Origin: Pedosphaera sp.
GTDB taxonomy: Bacteria; Verrucomicrobiota; Verrucomicrobiia; Limisphaerales; JADLHS01
DNA length: 64,000 nucleotides
Direction of reading: 5' to 3'
NCBI GenBank assembly: GCA_009695195.1
Contig: SIBJ01000002.1
Coordinates: forward strand, 62,001 to 126,000
Both the position numbers and the translations under genes were made by a program. This document shows, one piece after another, positions 1 to 8,120 of this stretch. Under the pieces are notes generated by a model, which worked only from the letters and a program-made list of their open reading frames with translations, ran no database searches and had not been told where the DNA came from. Numbering within the stretch: position 1 is the first letter of the stretch; each line of letters begins with the position of its first letter.

Positions 1-2
1 AC

Positions 3-2081
3 GCCGGGTTCGCGTGCGTTTTGACCCAGGCCCAAACCAGCAACGTCACCGTCCGCGTGATGGCCTCCAACCTGTCCTCGGGCAACAATCAACGTTATGA
101 ATCACCCGGGCTTGACATCCTTCAAGGCTTGAAGCCCGACCTCGTCGCGATGCAGGAGTTCAACGTCACCAATCAGTTCGGCTTCAACACCACTGCCGCC
201 ATCAGCAACATGGTCGCCACAACTTTTGGCACCAATTTCAGCTACTACCGTGAAACCGGCTACAACATTCCCAACGGCGTCATCAGCCGTTATCCCATCC
301 TGTCGAGCGGCAGTTGGCCCTCTGACGTCGGCGACCGCGGTTACGCCTGGGCGCAGATCGACCTGCCCGGTACCAACAATCTCTACCTCGTGAGCGTCCA
401 CCTCAAGGCCAGTAGCGGCTCGGCAACCCAACGGGCCAGTGAGGCAGGAGTCGTCAAATCCAACATCCTGTTTTTCTTTCCCGCCGGCGCGTGGATCATC
501 GTCGCCGGGGACATGAATCTGTATTCCGAAACCGAAGGCGCCATCGTCACCTTCAAAACTTTTCTCAGCGACAGCCCCGTACCCGCCGACCAAAGCGGCG
601 ATCAGGATACAAACGCCGGACGCGCCGAACGCTACGACCGCGTGCTCCCGAGTTTTTCCTTCACCAACACGCTCACGCCCGTCGTCCTGCCGTCGCACAC
701 CTTCGCCAACGGACTCGTCTTCGACTCGCGCGTTTACACGCCGCTCACTGACGTTCCGCCGGTGGTCTCGGGCGATTCCGGCGCCACCGGAATGCAGCAC
801 ATGGGCGTGGTGAAGGATTTTCTAATCACCTTCGCCATCACGAACGGCGTCATCGCCCCGGTCATTACCAACCAACCGCAGAGCCTCACCGTCACGCAGA
901 ACAACAACGCCAACTTCACCGTCCTCGCCGGCGGCACGGCGCCGCTGAGTTATCAATGGCGCTTCGGCGCGACGAACATCGGCGGCGCGACGGCCAGCAG
1001 TTACACCCGCACCGCCGCACAGGCGAACGACACCGGCAATTACACCGTCGTCATCACCAACACCGCCGGCAGCGTGACCAGTTCCGTCGCGACGCTGACC
1101 GTTCTCGTTCCGCCGGGCATCGCGACGCCGCCGCAAAGTCTCACCGTCACGCAAAACAACAACGCCACGTTCACCGTCGTTGCCACAGGGAATCCTGCGC
1201 CGGCTTACCAATGGCGCTTTGGCACGACCAACATCGCCGGCGCCACCACCAGCGCGTACACCCGCGTCAACGCGCAGACCAACGACGCTGGCAATTACAC
1301 CGTCGTCCTCACCAACGCCGCCGGTGGCCTCACGAGTGCCGTCGCCACGCTGACGGTTCTCGTTCCGCCGGGCATCGCGACGCAACCGCAAAGCCTGACC
1401 GTGACTCAAAACAACAACGCGACCTTCACCGTCGCCGCCACCGGCACCGCCACGCTCGGTTATCAATGGCGTTTCAACGCCGGCAACATCGCCGGCGCGA
1501 CCGCCAGTTCCTACACCCGCAGCAACGCGCAGACGAACGACGCCGGGAATTACACGGTCGTCATCACCAATTCCGCCGGCGGCCTCACCAGTGCCGTCGC
1601 CACGCTGACGGTTCTCGTTCCACCGGGCATCAGCACGCCCCCGCAAAATCAAACCGTCAGCCAGGCTGCCAACGCGACGTTCACCGTCACGGCGAGTGGT
1701 TCAGTGCCGCTGGGGTATCAATGGCGTTTCAACTCCGCCAGTATTGCCGGTGCCACCGCCAGCAGCTTCACGCGCGCAAACGCCCAACCCACCGATGTTG
1801 GAAACTACACCGTCGTCGTCACCAACGCCGCCGGCGGCGTGACCAGCGCGCCCGCGAGCCTCGCGCTCCAGATTCCCGCGCCGCTGCTCACAATTCTTTC
1901 CGCAGACGTGATCCAGTGGCAGGTATTGAGCAATCTGATTTATTCCGTCGAAGGAAAAACGAATGTGGAATCAACCAACTGGACATCGCTCGGCACCGCG
2001 TCGTCGCCGTCCAACACTGTCTGGTTTACGTATCCTCCCGCCGGCGAAATCTTGCGGCTCTATCGCGTCGTTTATCCCTGA
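3..2081 (+). CDS. Secreted endonuclease/exonuclease/phosphatase-fold protein with four Ig-like repeats (5' partial)
   Basis: The frame is open to the window edge, so the start and probably a signal peptide lie upstream; a TTG at 21 is unlikely to be the real start. The first ~270 residues read as an EEP (DNase I/exonuclease III fold) domain: MASNL strand, DLVAMQEFNV with the metal-binding Glu, VSVHLKASSG, and IVAGDMNLYSE with the Asp/Asn pair. The usual final Ser-Asp-His motif appears as GMQHMGVV, so the His is kept but the Asp is Gln. Four Ig-like domains of 85 residues follow (each with YQWRF and DAGNYTVV-type strands), then a 65-residue C-terminal module ending LYRVVYP that also occurs on other secreted proteins here. 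Substrate is unknown; nucleic acid or phosphoester cleavage outside the cell is inferred from the fold. Confidence 0.85.
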   Translation, partial: AGFACVLTQAQTSNVTVRVMASNLSSGNNQRYESPGLDILQGLKPDLVAMQEFNVTNQFGFNTTAAISNMVATTFGTNFSYYRETGYNIPNGVISRYPILSSGSWPSDVGDRGYAWAQIDLPGTNNLYLVSVHLKASSGSATQRASEAGVVKSNILFFFPAGAWIIVAGDMNLYSETEGAIVTFKTFLSDSPVPADQSGDQDTNAGRAERYDRVLPSFSFTNTLTPVVLPSHTFANGLVFDSRVYTPLTDVPPVVSGDSGATGMQHMGVVKDFLITFAITNGVIAPVITNQPQSLTVTQNNNANFTVLAGGTAPLSYQWRFGATNIGGATASSYTRTAAQANDTGNYTVVITNTAGSVTSSVATLTVLVPPGIATPPQSLTVTQNNNATFTVVATGNPAPAYQWRFGTTNIAGATTSAYTRVNAQTNDAGNYTVVLTNAAGGLTSAVATLTVLVPPGIATQPQSLTVTQNNNATFTVAATGTATLGYQWRFNAGNIAGATASSYTRSNAQTNDAGNYTVVITNSAGGLTSAVATLTVLVPPGISTPPQNQTVSQAANATFTVTASGSVPLGYQWRFNSASIAGATASSFTRANAQPTDVGNYTVVVTNAAGGVTSAPASLALQIPAPLLTILSADVIQWQVLSNLIYSVEGKTNVESTNWTSLGTASSPSNTVWFTYPPAGEILRLYRVVYP
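858..1876 (+). repeat. Four tandem 255-bp repeats encoding Ig-like domains
   Basis: The string GTTCTCGTTCCRCCGGGCAT recurs at 1101, 1356 and 1611, exactly 255 bp apart, and the DNA between is highly similar. Each unit encodes one 85-residue Ig-like domain. The near identity at DNA level suggests recent duplication or gene conversion. Confidence 0.9.
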
Positions 2082-2091
2082 ACGCGGCCGC

Positions 2092-3495
2092 TCAGTTCTC
2101 CACCCGGCTGCGGACCTCGCCGGATTTCAAACGCGTCTTGAGCCGCTGACCCGCCTTCACTTTCGCCGCGTCGCGTAAAACTTTTCCCGTCGCCTCGTCC
2201 ATCGTGATCGAGTAACCGCGCGCCAGCACCTGCTCCGGTCCGAGCAAACGCAGCCGCGACTCGCCCGCCGTAAAACGATTTTTCAAATCCCGCAACCGCG
2301 CCGCGCCCAGTTCGCGCAGTCGTCGCCGTCCAACGTGAAACAATTCGCGCCGCTGCTTCAGCATTTGCGATGGCCGCACGCGCGCCAGCCGGCCCGCCAG
2401 ATTTTGCCACGCCGCCGCGCGCTCGCGCGTCCCCGACTTCGCGCAACGCACCAGACCGCTCCGCAAATCATCCAGCCGCTGCAACGATTCATTCAGCCGC
2501 CGGCGCGGATGCGCGCGCGCCAACCGTCCGACCACATTCTCGAAGTCTTCCCGGCTGCGCGCGAGCCGTTGCCGCGCGCGTTGCCGCATGGCGGACGGCG
2601 CGGCGGCCACAAATTCCCGGCTCGCAAAAACTCCCTCGGTGATGATCTCCGCCGCCGCGCTCGGCGTCGCCGCCCGCACGTCCGCCACGAAATCGCTGAT
2701 CGTGAAGTCAATCTCGTGTCCCACCGCCGACACCACGGGAATCGCCGACTCAAAGATCGCGCGGGCAACCGCCTCCTCGTTGAACGCCCTCAAATCTTCC
2801 AGCGAACCACCACCACGGGTGACGAGGATCAAGTCGAGTGCGGAGTGCGGAGTGCGGAGTGCGGAATTAAACTCATTGAGTGATCGAATGGCTTCGGCAA
2901 TTTCCGCCGCCGCGCCCTCGCCTTGCACGCGACACGAGGCAAGAATGATTTCCAACCCCGGATGCCGCCGCTGCACGACGTGGAACACATCGCGAATCGC
3001 CGCGCCCGTCGGCGAAGTCACGAGGCCGATTCGCTGCGGATAATTTGGCAGCGGACGTTTGCGCTCCGGCGCGAACAGTCCTTCCGCCGCCAGTTTTTGT
3101 TTGAGTTTCTCGAAGGCGATCTGCAGCGCACCCACGCCTTGCAACTCCACGGCGTGAACGATGAGTTGATATTGCCCGCGCGCTTCGTAAACCGTCACGT
3201 CGCCTTGCAGCAGGACTTTCTGCCCGTCCTTCAAGAACTCGCGCTGGCCGGCGGCCTCACCGCGAAACAAAACGCAACTGAGCTGCGACGCCACGTCCTT
3301 GAGCGTGAAATAAACGTGCCCGGAACTCTGCCCGCGGAGATTCGTGACCTCGCCCGTCACCCAAATCTGGCCGACCTGTTTCTCCAGCAGCCGCTTGACC
3401 TGCGCCGTCAGTTCCGAGACGGACAAAACTTTGCGCGTCGCTTCCGTCGGAAACAGCTCGCCGAAGTCCCATTGCGATTTGGCCGCCTTGCTCAC
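2092..3495 (-). CDS. xseA: Exodeoxyribonuclease VII large subunit
   Basis: The catalytic subunit of exonuclease VII, which degrades single-stranded DNA to oligonucleotides. At 467 aa it is close to the usual ~450. An N-terminal OB fold (about residues 20-115, with TGEVTNLRGQSSGHVYFTLKD) precedes the nuclease domain, which carries the hallmark VTRGGGSLEDLRAFNEE and SAVGHEIDFTISDFVADVRA motifs. No xseB is visible next to it. Between two helices the protein contains SALRTPHSAL, translated from a heptamer repeat (see the separate entry); the flanking conserved blocks remain in frame, so the enzyme is probably functional. The ATG at 3495 is the only good start before the OB fold. Confidence 0.95.
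   Translation of the reverse strand: MSKAAKSQWDFGELFPTEATRKVLSVSELTAQVKRLLEKQVGQIWVTGEVTNLRGQSSGHVYFTLKDVASQLSCVLFRGEAAGQREFLKDGQKVLLQGDVTVYEARGQYQLIVHAVELQGVGALQIAFEKLKQKLAAEGLFAPERKRPLPNYPQRIGLVTSPTGAAIRDVFHVVQRRHPGLEIILASCRVQGEGAAAEIAEAIRSLNEFNSALRTPHSALDLILVTRGGGSLEDLRAFNEEAVARAIFESAIPVVSAVGHEIDFTISDFVADVRAATPSAAAEIITEGVFASREFVAAAPSAMRQRARQRLARSREDFENVVGRLARAHPRRRLNESLQRLDDLRSGLVRCAKSGTRERAAAWQNLAGRLARVRPSQMLKQRRELFHVGRRRLRELGAARLRDLKNRFTAGESRLRLLGPEQVLARGYSITMDEATGKVLRDAAKVKAGQRLKTRLKSGEVRSRVEN
2836..2863. repeat. Heptamer (GAGTGCG)4 array inside xseA
   Basis: Four perfect tandem copies of GAGTGCG lie within the xseA coding region and are read in frame on the minus strand as SALRTPHSAL. 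Because 28 bp of a 7-mer is not a multiple of three on its own, the surrounding sequence must compensate to keep the frame. Confidence 0.95.
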
Positions 3496-3504
3496 GAGCT
3501 TCAG

Positions 3505-4113
3505 CTACTTCAATTCCTTGATCCGGATATTGCGGAACCAGACCGTCCCGTGATCGCCTTGCAGAAAAATCGGACCCGGCTCATCAATCTTGTTGTCAAT
3601 CTCACTGCCGGTCGCCTTCTTGCACTCGACGTTGTCATGAATCTTCACGCCGTTCTGCACCACCGTGATCTTGTTGCCGATCATCGTCGCCTCGACCGTC
3701 TGCCATTCGCCGCCGGGCTTGGAAACGAATTTGTCCGGCGCTTTGAAGTTGTAGATCGAACCGTTGCCGTTGATGGCGTTCGTCCCCTTGGCGAAGTCGC
3801 CGAGGATTTGCAATTCGTGCCGGCCGCGGAGATAGAAGCCGCTGTTGGAATCATCGGGCACCATGTATTCGTACTTCACTGTGAAGTTCCAGAACTTGCC
3901 GTCCGTGACGAGGTCAGTGCCGTGCTCGCCTTGGTTGACCGTGTTTTTCAAAACGCCGCCTTCCACCTTCCAACTGTTGTGGCCCGCGGGATTGCGCAGA
4001 TGCCAGCCCGCTGTGTCCTTGCCGTTGAACAGCGGGCGGAAACCTTCATCGGCGGCGCGAATCACCGCTACAAGTGAGAGAGCCAGTCCGAGCGTGAGGA
4101 GTGTTCTTTTCAT
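3505..4113 (-). CDS. Secreted DUF1080 (3-keto-disaccharide hydrolase-like) protein
   Basis: 202 aa with a clear signal peptide (MKRTLLTLGLALSLVAVIRA, cleavage near residue 20) followed by one DUF1080 domain. Typical DUF1080 blocks are present: FRPLFNGKDTAGWHL near the start, SGFYLRGRHELQILGD in the middle, and IFLQGDHGTVWFRNIRIKEL at the end. DUF1080 is a concanavalin-like beta-sandwich. Some members hydrolyse 3-keto-glycosides, others have no assigned activity. The gene is monocistronic or leads xseA, which begins 9 bp after its stop on the same strand. A minus-strand promoter candidate lies 68 bp upstream. Confidence 0.9.
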   Translation of the reverse strand: MKRTLLTLGLALSLVAVIRAADEGFRPLFNGKDTAGWHLRNPAGHNSWKVEGGVLKNTVNQGEHGTDLVTDGKFWNFTVKYEYMVPDDSNSGFYLRGRHELQILGDFAKGTNAINGNGSIYNFKAPDKFVSKPGGEWQTVEATMIGNKITVVQNGVKIHDNVECKKATGSEIDNKIDEPGPIFLQGDHGTVWFRNIRIKELK

Positions 4114-4180
4114 AATTTGAAGTCCATGGTTTGATTGCGATCTGGTTTTGTTTTGCCCGACGAACGTTTCCGTCGAAGTT

Positions 4181-4208
4181 TTGATAACCGAATATTACCA
4201 GCCGTCAA
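4181..4208 (-). promoter_or_regulatory. Candidate sigma70-type promoter for the DUF1080 gene
   Basis: On the minus strand TTGACG (4208-4203) is followed by a 16-nt spacer and TATCAA (4186-4181), 68 nt before the ATG. Match by eye only. Confidence 0.4.
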
Positions 4209-4262
4209 GATATGTTCACCCCGGGTCCGGCACGGCCCACGATTCGCGCCGTCAGGAAACGC

Positions 4263-5936
4263 TCACCACCCCTCGGCCACGCCGTCCGCACGCGGATCCG
4301 CTGCGCCAACAAAAGCTTTTCCTTTCGCGTCGCGCGCCACGATCTGCGAAGTGGCCATCGAAGGCAGCACCTTGACGACGTGGCCGCGTTTTTCCAAAGC
4401 GGCCCTTAAATTTCCCGGCAATGAATCCTCCACCATCAATTCATCCGGCGACCATTGCTGATGAATCCGCGGCGCGGCCACAGCTTGTTCTGGCGTCAAC
4501 CCGAGGTCGAGCAGGCCGATGAGTTCCATCAGCACGGCGGAAATGATTTTCGGCCCGCCCGACGCGCCGACCGCGATGATCGGTTTTCCATTCTTCAAAA
4601 CAATCGTCGGACTCATGGACGAGAGCGGGCGTTTGCCGGGCGCGACGGCGTTCGCCTCCGCGCCGATCAACTTGAACGCGTTCGGCACGCCGGGCTGCGC
4701 CGAGAAATCGTCCATCTGATTGTTCAGCACCACGCCCGTGCCGGGGATCACGACCTTCGAGCCGAAGCTCGTGTTGACCGTGGCGGTGCAGGCAACCCAG
4801 TTGCCCTCCGCGTCCGCCACGGAGAAATGCGTTGTGTGATGTTTGAAAACGTCCGTGTTCCACGCCGGCGGCTGGCCGTGCGACGCCACGTCGGTCGAGT
4901 GTTTCAAATCAATTCTCTTGGCGAGCGCAGCGGCGTATTTTTTTGAAACCAGTCCGCGCGGAACTTTTGCGAAATCAGGATCCCCAAGCCAATGCGCGCG
5001 GTCGGCGAACGCGAGCTTCATGCTCTCAGCGATGACGTGCAGCCGCGTCGCCTCGTCGAGCGATTTCAAATCGAACTTCTCCAGGATGTTCAACATCTGC
5101 ACCACATGCACGCCGCCGGAACTCGGCGGCGACATGCTCACGACCTTGTGCCCGCGATAGGTCGTCGTGACCGGCTCGCGCAATGCGATGTGATAGTTCG
5201 CGAAATCCGCCGCCGTCATGGTGCCGCCGTTGGCCTTCATCCATTTCCCCGCCGCCTGCGCGAAGGGGCCGCGATAAAACCAGTCGCTCCCCTGCCCCGC
5301 AATGCCGCGATACGTCGCCGCGAGGTCCGGTTGCTTGAACCGGAATCCGTTCGGCAGCGGTTTGCCATCGTGAAAGAAAACCGCGCGCGACGATTCAAAC
5401 TTCGCCATGTCCTCGCTCACCGATTCCAACCGCGCGGCATAGCTGTGCGAGATTTCAAAACCTTTCTCCGCGAGCGCGGCTGCGGGCAGGAGCAAGTCCG
5501 CGAGTTTCTTGCGACCAAATTTTTTGATGGCGTAATCAAACGCCGCGACTTCACCCGGCACTCCGCTCGCGAGCGCGCCGGTCTGACTGAGTTCGCCGTC
5601 CGCCTTGCCATCGCGCACAAACATATCCCGCGTCGCCGCCGCCGGGGCCATCTCACGGCCATCTATTGCCACGAATTTTCCGTTCGCCAACCGGATCAAC
5701 ATGAAACAGCCGCCGCCGATGCCGGAATTGTCCGCGTCCACCACCCCGAGCGTCAACCCGACGGCGACCGCCGCATCAATCGCATTCCCGCCGGATTTAA
5801 GAACATCGAGGCCCGCGCGCGTCGCCAACGGATGCACGGATGCGACCATGCCTCGCGAGTTGGCACCGTGGGTGAGCAGCGGTAAAGCGCAGAACAAAGC
5901 GATCAGAACAGCGAAATTCCTCGCTTGGCAGTTCAT
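4263..5936 (-). CDS. ggt: Gamma-glutamyltransferase
   Basis: Periplasmic Ntn hydrolase that cleaves or transfers the gamma-glutamyl group of glutathione and related peptides; the proenzyme self-cleaves before a catalytic Thr. The nucleophile is the second Thr of HTTHFSVAD, in the family's TTHxSV context. Other family blocks are GNAIDAAVAVGLTLGVV, GIGGGCFML, PLSSMSPTIV and ASGGPKIIS. I chose the ATG at 5936 because it gives a compact signal peptide (MNCQARNFAVLIALFCALPL). A GTG at 5957 in the same frame would add seven residues and cannot be excluded. About 557 aa, normal for the family. The preceding lipoprotein gene ends 30 bp upstream on the same strand. Confidence 0.95.
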   Translation of the reverse strand: MNCQARNFAVLIALFCALPLLTHGANSRGMVASVHPLATRAGLDVLKSGGNAIDAAVAVGLTLGVVDADNSGIGGGCFMLIRLANGKFVAIDGREMAPAAATRDMFVRDGKADGELSQTGALASGVPGEVAAFDYAIKKFGRKKLADLLLPAAALAEKGFEISHSYAARLESVSEDMAKFESSRAVFFHDGKPLPNGFRFKQPDLAATYRGIAGQGSDWFYRGPFAQAAGKWMKANGGTMTAADFANYHIALREPVTTTYRGHKVVSMSPPSSGGVHVVQMLNILEKFDLKSLDEATRLHVIAESMKLAFADRAHWLGDPDFAKVPRGLVSKKYAAALAKRIDLKHSTDVASHGQPPAWNTDVFKHHTTHFSVADAEGNWVACTATVNTSFGSKVVIPGTGVVLNNQMDDFSAQPGVPNAFKLIGAEANAVAPGKRPLSSMSPTIVLKNGKPIIAVGASGGPKIISAVLMELIGLLDLGLTPEQAVAAPRIHQQWSPDELMVEDSLPGNLRAALEKRGHVVKVLPSMATSQIVARDAKGKAFVGAADPRADGVAEGW

Positions 5937-5966
5937 GGGACAGCGTGGCAAGTTCACTGTTGAAAA

Positions 5967-6497
5967 TTATCTCGGCGTTCGCGAGCGCGGTTTGGTGATT
6001 ATCTTGTAGCGCAACTCAAAGCAGTTATTGGGCAAAGCTGTTGATCGCCCTGGGACACTTTGGTCCAAGAAAGTCCAATTAGCACTGCCGCTTTCCACGT
6101 AGTCAGGTTTGCGCCAAGCGATCCAATCCGAAGGCGCTAGCGAAATACCGCGAAGCCGGAATACCTGCGCGACTGCGTTTGTGGAGCCTTCGACCAGTCT
6201 TGGCGCGACAATCAAGCCACGCTCGGGGCGACGTTCCTTGAACAAAAGGAATTCGTCACGGAGCACAACGAAATCTCCTTCGACTTCGTTTTTACAGTCC
6301 TGCACGCGCGTCCCATCTTCTCCATGCCCGGCCACTAATGTTATGCTTGTCTTGGGATCGAGAGTAAACGATTTCTGAAACCTTAACTCGAATTGCAGTA
6401 CGTGTAGCACCTGGCTATCGGTATCGGCATTTCCACACCCCAAACAACAGAACAAGAGGAGCATCAGGAGGCAGCCATTTGCTGATAGAAACTTCAT
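5967..6497 (-). CDS. Hypothetical lipoprotein
   Basis: 176 aa with a lipoprotein signal: MKFLSANGCLLMLLLFCCLG followed by a lipobox-like CLGC, so Cys is the likely lipidated residue. I recognise no family in the remainder. Start at ATG 6497 is preferred over an upstream in-frame ATG at 6557 because only the shorter form has a proper signal peptide. Its codon use is less GC-rich than that of its neighbours (many A/T third positions), hinting at an accessory origin. It is 30 bp from ggt on the same strand. Confidence 0.7.
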   Translation of the reverse strand: MKFLSANGCLLMLLLFCCLGCGNADTDSQVLHVLQFELRFQKSFTLDPKTSITLVAGHGEDGTRVQDCKNEVEGDFVVLRDEFLLFKERRPERGLIVAPRLVEGSTNAVAQVFRLRGISLAPSDWIAWRKPDYVESGSANWTFLDQSVPGRSTALPNNCFELRYKIITKPRSRTPR

Positions 6498-6561
6498 GTT
6501 TGTATTCTCGTAAAACGGTCCTCCACAAATCAACGAGGTTGTTGATTCGATGCACATAAGG

Positions 6562-7788
6562 TCATTTCGCTTCTTCCACCGGTGGATTGAATTCCCCCTC
6601 CGACCGCGCCATGACGGCGGACGCGAGACAGTTGCCGACGAGATTGACCGTCGTGCGCGCCATGTCCATCAACTCATCCACGCCGAGAATGAGCGCCACG
6701 CCCGCCAGCGGCAGGTTGAACGAGGAAAGCGTGCCCATCAAAATCACCAACGACGCCCGCGGCACGGCGGCGATGCCCTTCGTCGTGAGCATCAGCGTGA
6801 GCATCATCAGCAATTGCTGGCTGATGGTCAGTTCCACGCCCGCCGCCTGCGCGACGAACACCGACGCCACCGCGAGATAAAGCGTGCTGCCGTCCAGGTT
6901 GAACGAATATCCGGTCGGCAAAACGAACGAGACGATGCGCTTGGGCACGCCGAACGCGATCATCTTCTTGAACGCATCCGGCAACGCGGCATCCGACGAC
7001 GTGGTGGTGAACGCGATCAACGCCGGCTCTTTCACCGCCTTCAAGAATTTGAGCACCGGAATCCGCGCGAGCAACGCGACCGGCCACAACACTGCGAGCA
7101 CAAAAACAATCAACGCGCCGTAAAGCGTCAGCACCAGCAACGCGAGATTCTTCAACACGGCCAATCCGCTGTGCCCCACCGTCACCGCCATCGCCGCGCC
7201 GATGCCAAACGGCGCAAACTTCATCACCAAGCCCGTGAACTTGAACATCACCTCGGACAAGCCCTCGAAAAAATTCAGCATGGTTTCCTTCGGCTTCCCG
7301 CGAACCTGCGTGAGCGCGACGGCGAAGATCACGGCGAACACCACCACTTGCAGCACGTCGTTGTTCGCCGCGCTCTCAAAAAAACTTTTCGGAAAAATGT
7401 GCTCGATCATTTCCTGCGCGGTTTGCGGCCGCGCCACCTCCGGTCCCTTGGCCGCCGCCGGCAAGATCACCCCGACACCCGGCTTGATTAGGTTCACGGC
7501 GAGCAATCCGACCGCGAGCGCCAGCGTCGTGACAATCTCGAAGTAGATGATGGACTTGAGGGCGAGCCGGCCCACGGCCTTCAAATCGTCGCTATGGCCG
7601 GCGATGCCGACGACGAGCGTGCCGAAGATGATCGGCACGATGATGCATTTGATCAGCCGGAGAAAAATATTCGAGACGACCTTCAGGTGCTGCGACTGCT
7701 CCGGGAACGCCGCACCGATGCCCAGGCCGACGAACATCGAAATGATGATCCATTGAGTGAGACTGATGCGGCGCAAAAAGGCGATCAT
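6562..7788 (-). CDS. Sodium- or proton-coupled dicarboxylate/glutamate symporter (DAACS family)
   Basis: 408-aa inner-membrane transporter of the GltP/DctA/GltPh family, importing C4-dicarboxylates or acidic amino acids. Family marks include the TTTSSDAALP segment (the serine-rich hairpin HP1 motif) and SFNLDGSTLYLAVASVFVAQ (the NMDGT-type ion/substrate site, here NLDGS), plus repeated hydrophobic helices. The D-to-N change at NMDGT and the D in SSDAALP may influence substrate choice, so I do not assign glutamate or succinate. The ATG at 7788 fits the first helix (ISLTQWIIISMFVGLGIGAA). Transcribed alone; the upstream neighbour is a decayed gene. Confidence 0.92.
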   Translation of the reverse strand: MIAFLRRISLTQWIIISMFVGLGIGAAFPEQSQHLKVVSNIFLRLIKCIIVPIIFGTLVVGIAGHSDDLKAVGRLALKSIIYFEIVTTLALAVGLLAVNLIKPGVGVILPAAAKGPEVARPQTAQEMIEHIFPKSFFESAANNDVLQVVVFAVIFAVALTQVRGKPKETMLNFFEGLSEVMFKFTGLVMKFAPFGIGAAMAVTVGHSGLAVLKNLALLVLTLYGALIVFVLAVLWPVALLARIPVLKFLKAVKEPALIAFTTTSSDAALPDAFKKMIAFGVPKRIVSFVLPTGYSFNLDGSTLYLAVASVFVAQAAGVELTISQQLLMMLTLMLTTKGIAAVPRASLVILMGTLSSFNLPLAGVALILGVDELMDMARTTVNLVGNCLASAVMARSEGEFNPPVEEAK

Positions 7789-7868
7789 GTGTTCAATTGA
7801 GTTGCTTCCGACCGGTGCGATTTCCCGAAGACTAATGATTTTTCCCCGCGGCGCAACTGCGACGCGCT

Positions 7869-8120
7869 TCAGGGAATGACCACGCGATAGAATCGTTGCG
7901 GCTGGTGCCCACCGGTGTCCACAAACGACGCCGGATTATTGGTCGCGGTCACGGTCGCGAGAAATGTCCACGCCCCCGTAGTCAGATCGTCCTTGCACCG
8001 GATCTCGTAGGTCTGGCCGATGACGGCGCTCCAGTTGAGCGTTGTGTTCGTCGTGCCCGCGTTCGCGACGGTCGCTTCGATGACTGGCGGGGCGAAGGCA
8101 TTCGTCGGAACGAACTTCAA
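7869..8120 (-). pseudogene. Severed C-terminal module of the upstream autotransporter-like gene
   Basis: This frame directly continues the next gene upstream on the minus strand; a single TAG at 8121-8123 separates them. It encodes APPVIEATV then a module with TYEIRCKDDLTTGAWTFL and a terminal QRFYRVVIP, the same type of C-terminal module found on four other secreted proteins in the window. It has no start of its own beyond a TTG. It is best read as the 3' end of one gene interrupted by a nonsense change (or a sequencing error). Confidence 0.75.

Noticed and set aside
858..1876. Tandem repeats as a CRISPR array
   Set aside because: The unit is 255 bp, in frame, and encodes Ig domains; no spacers.
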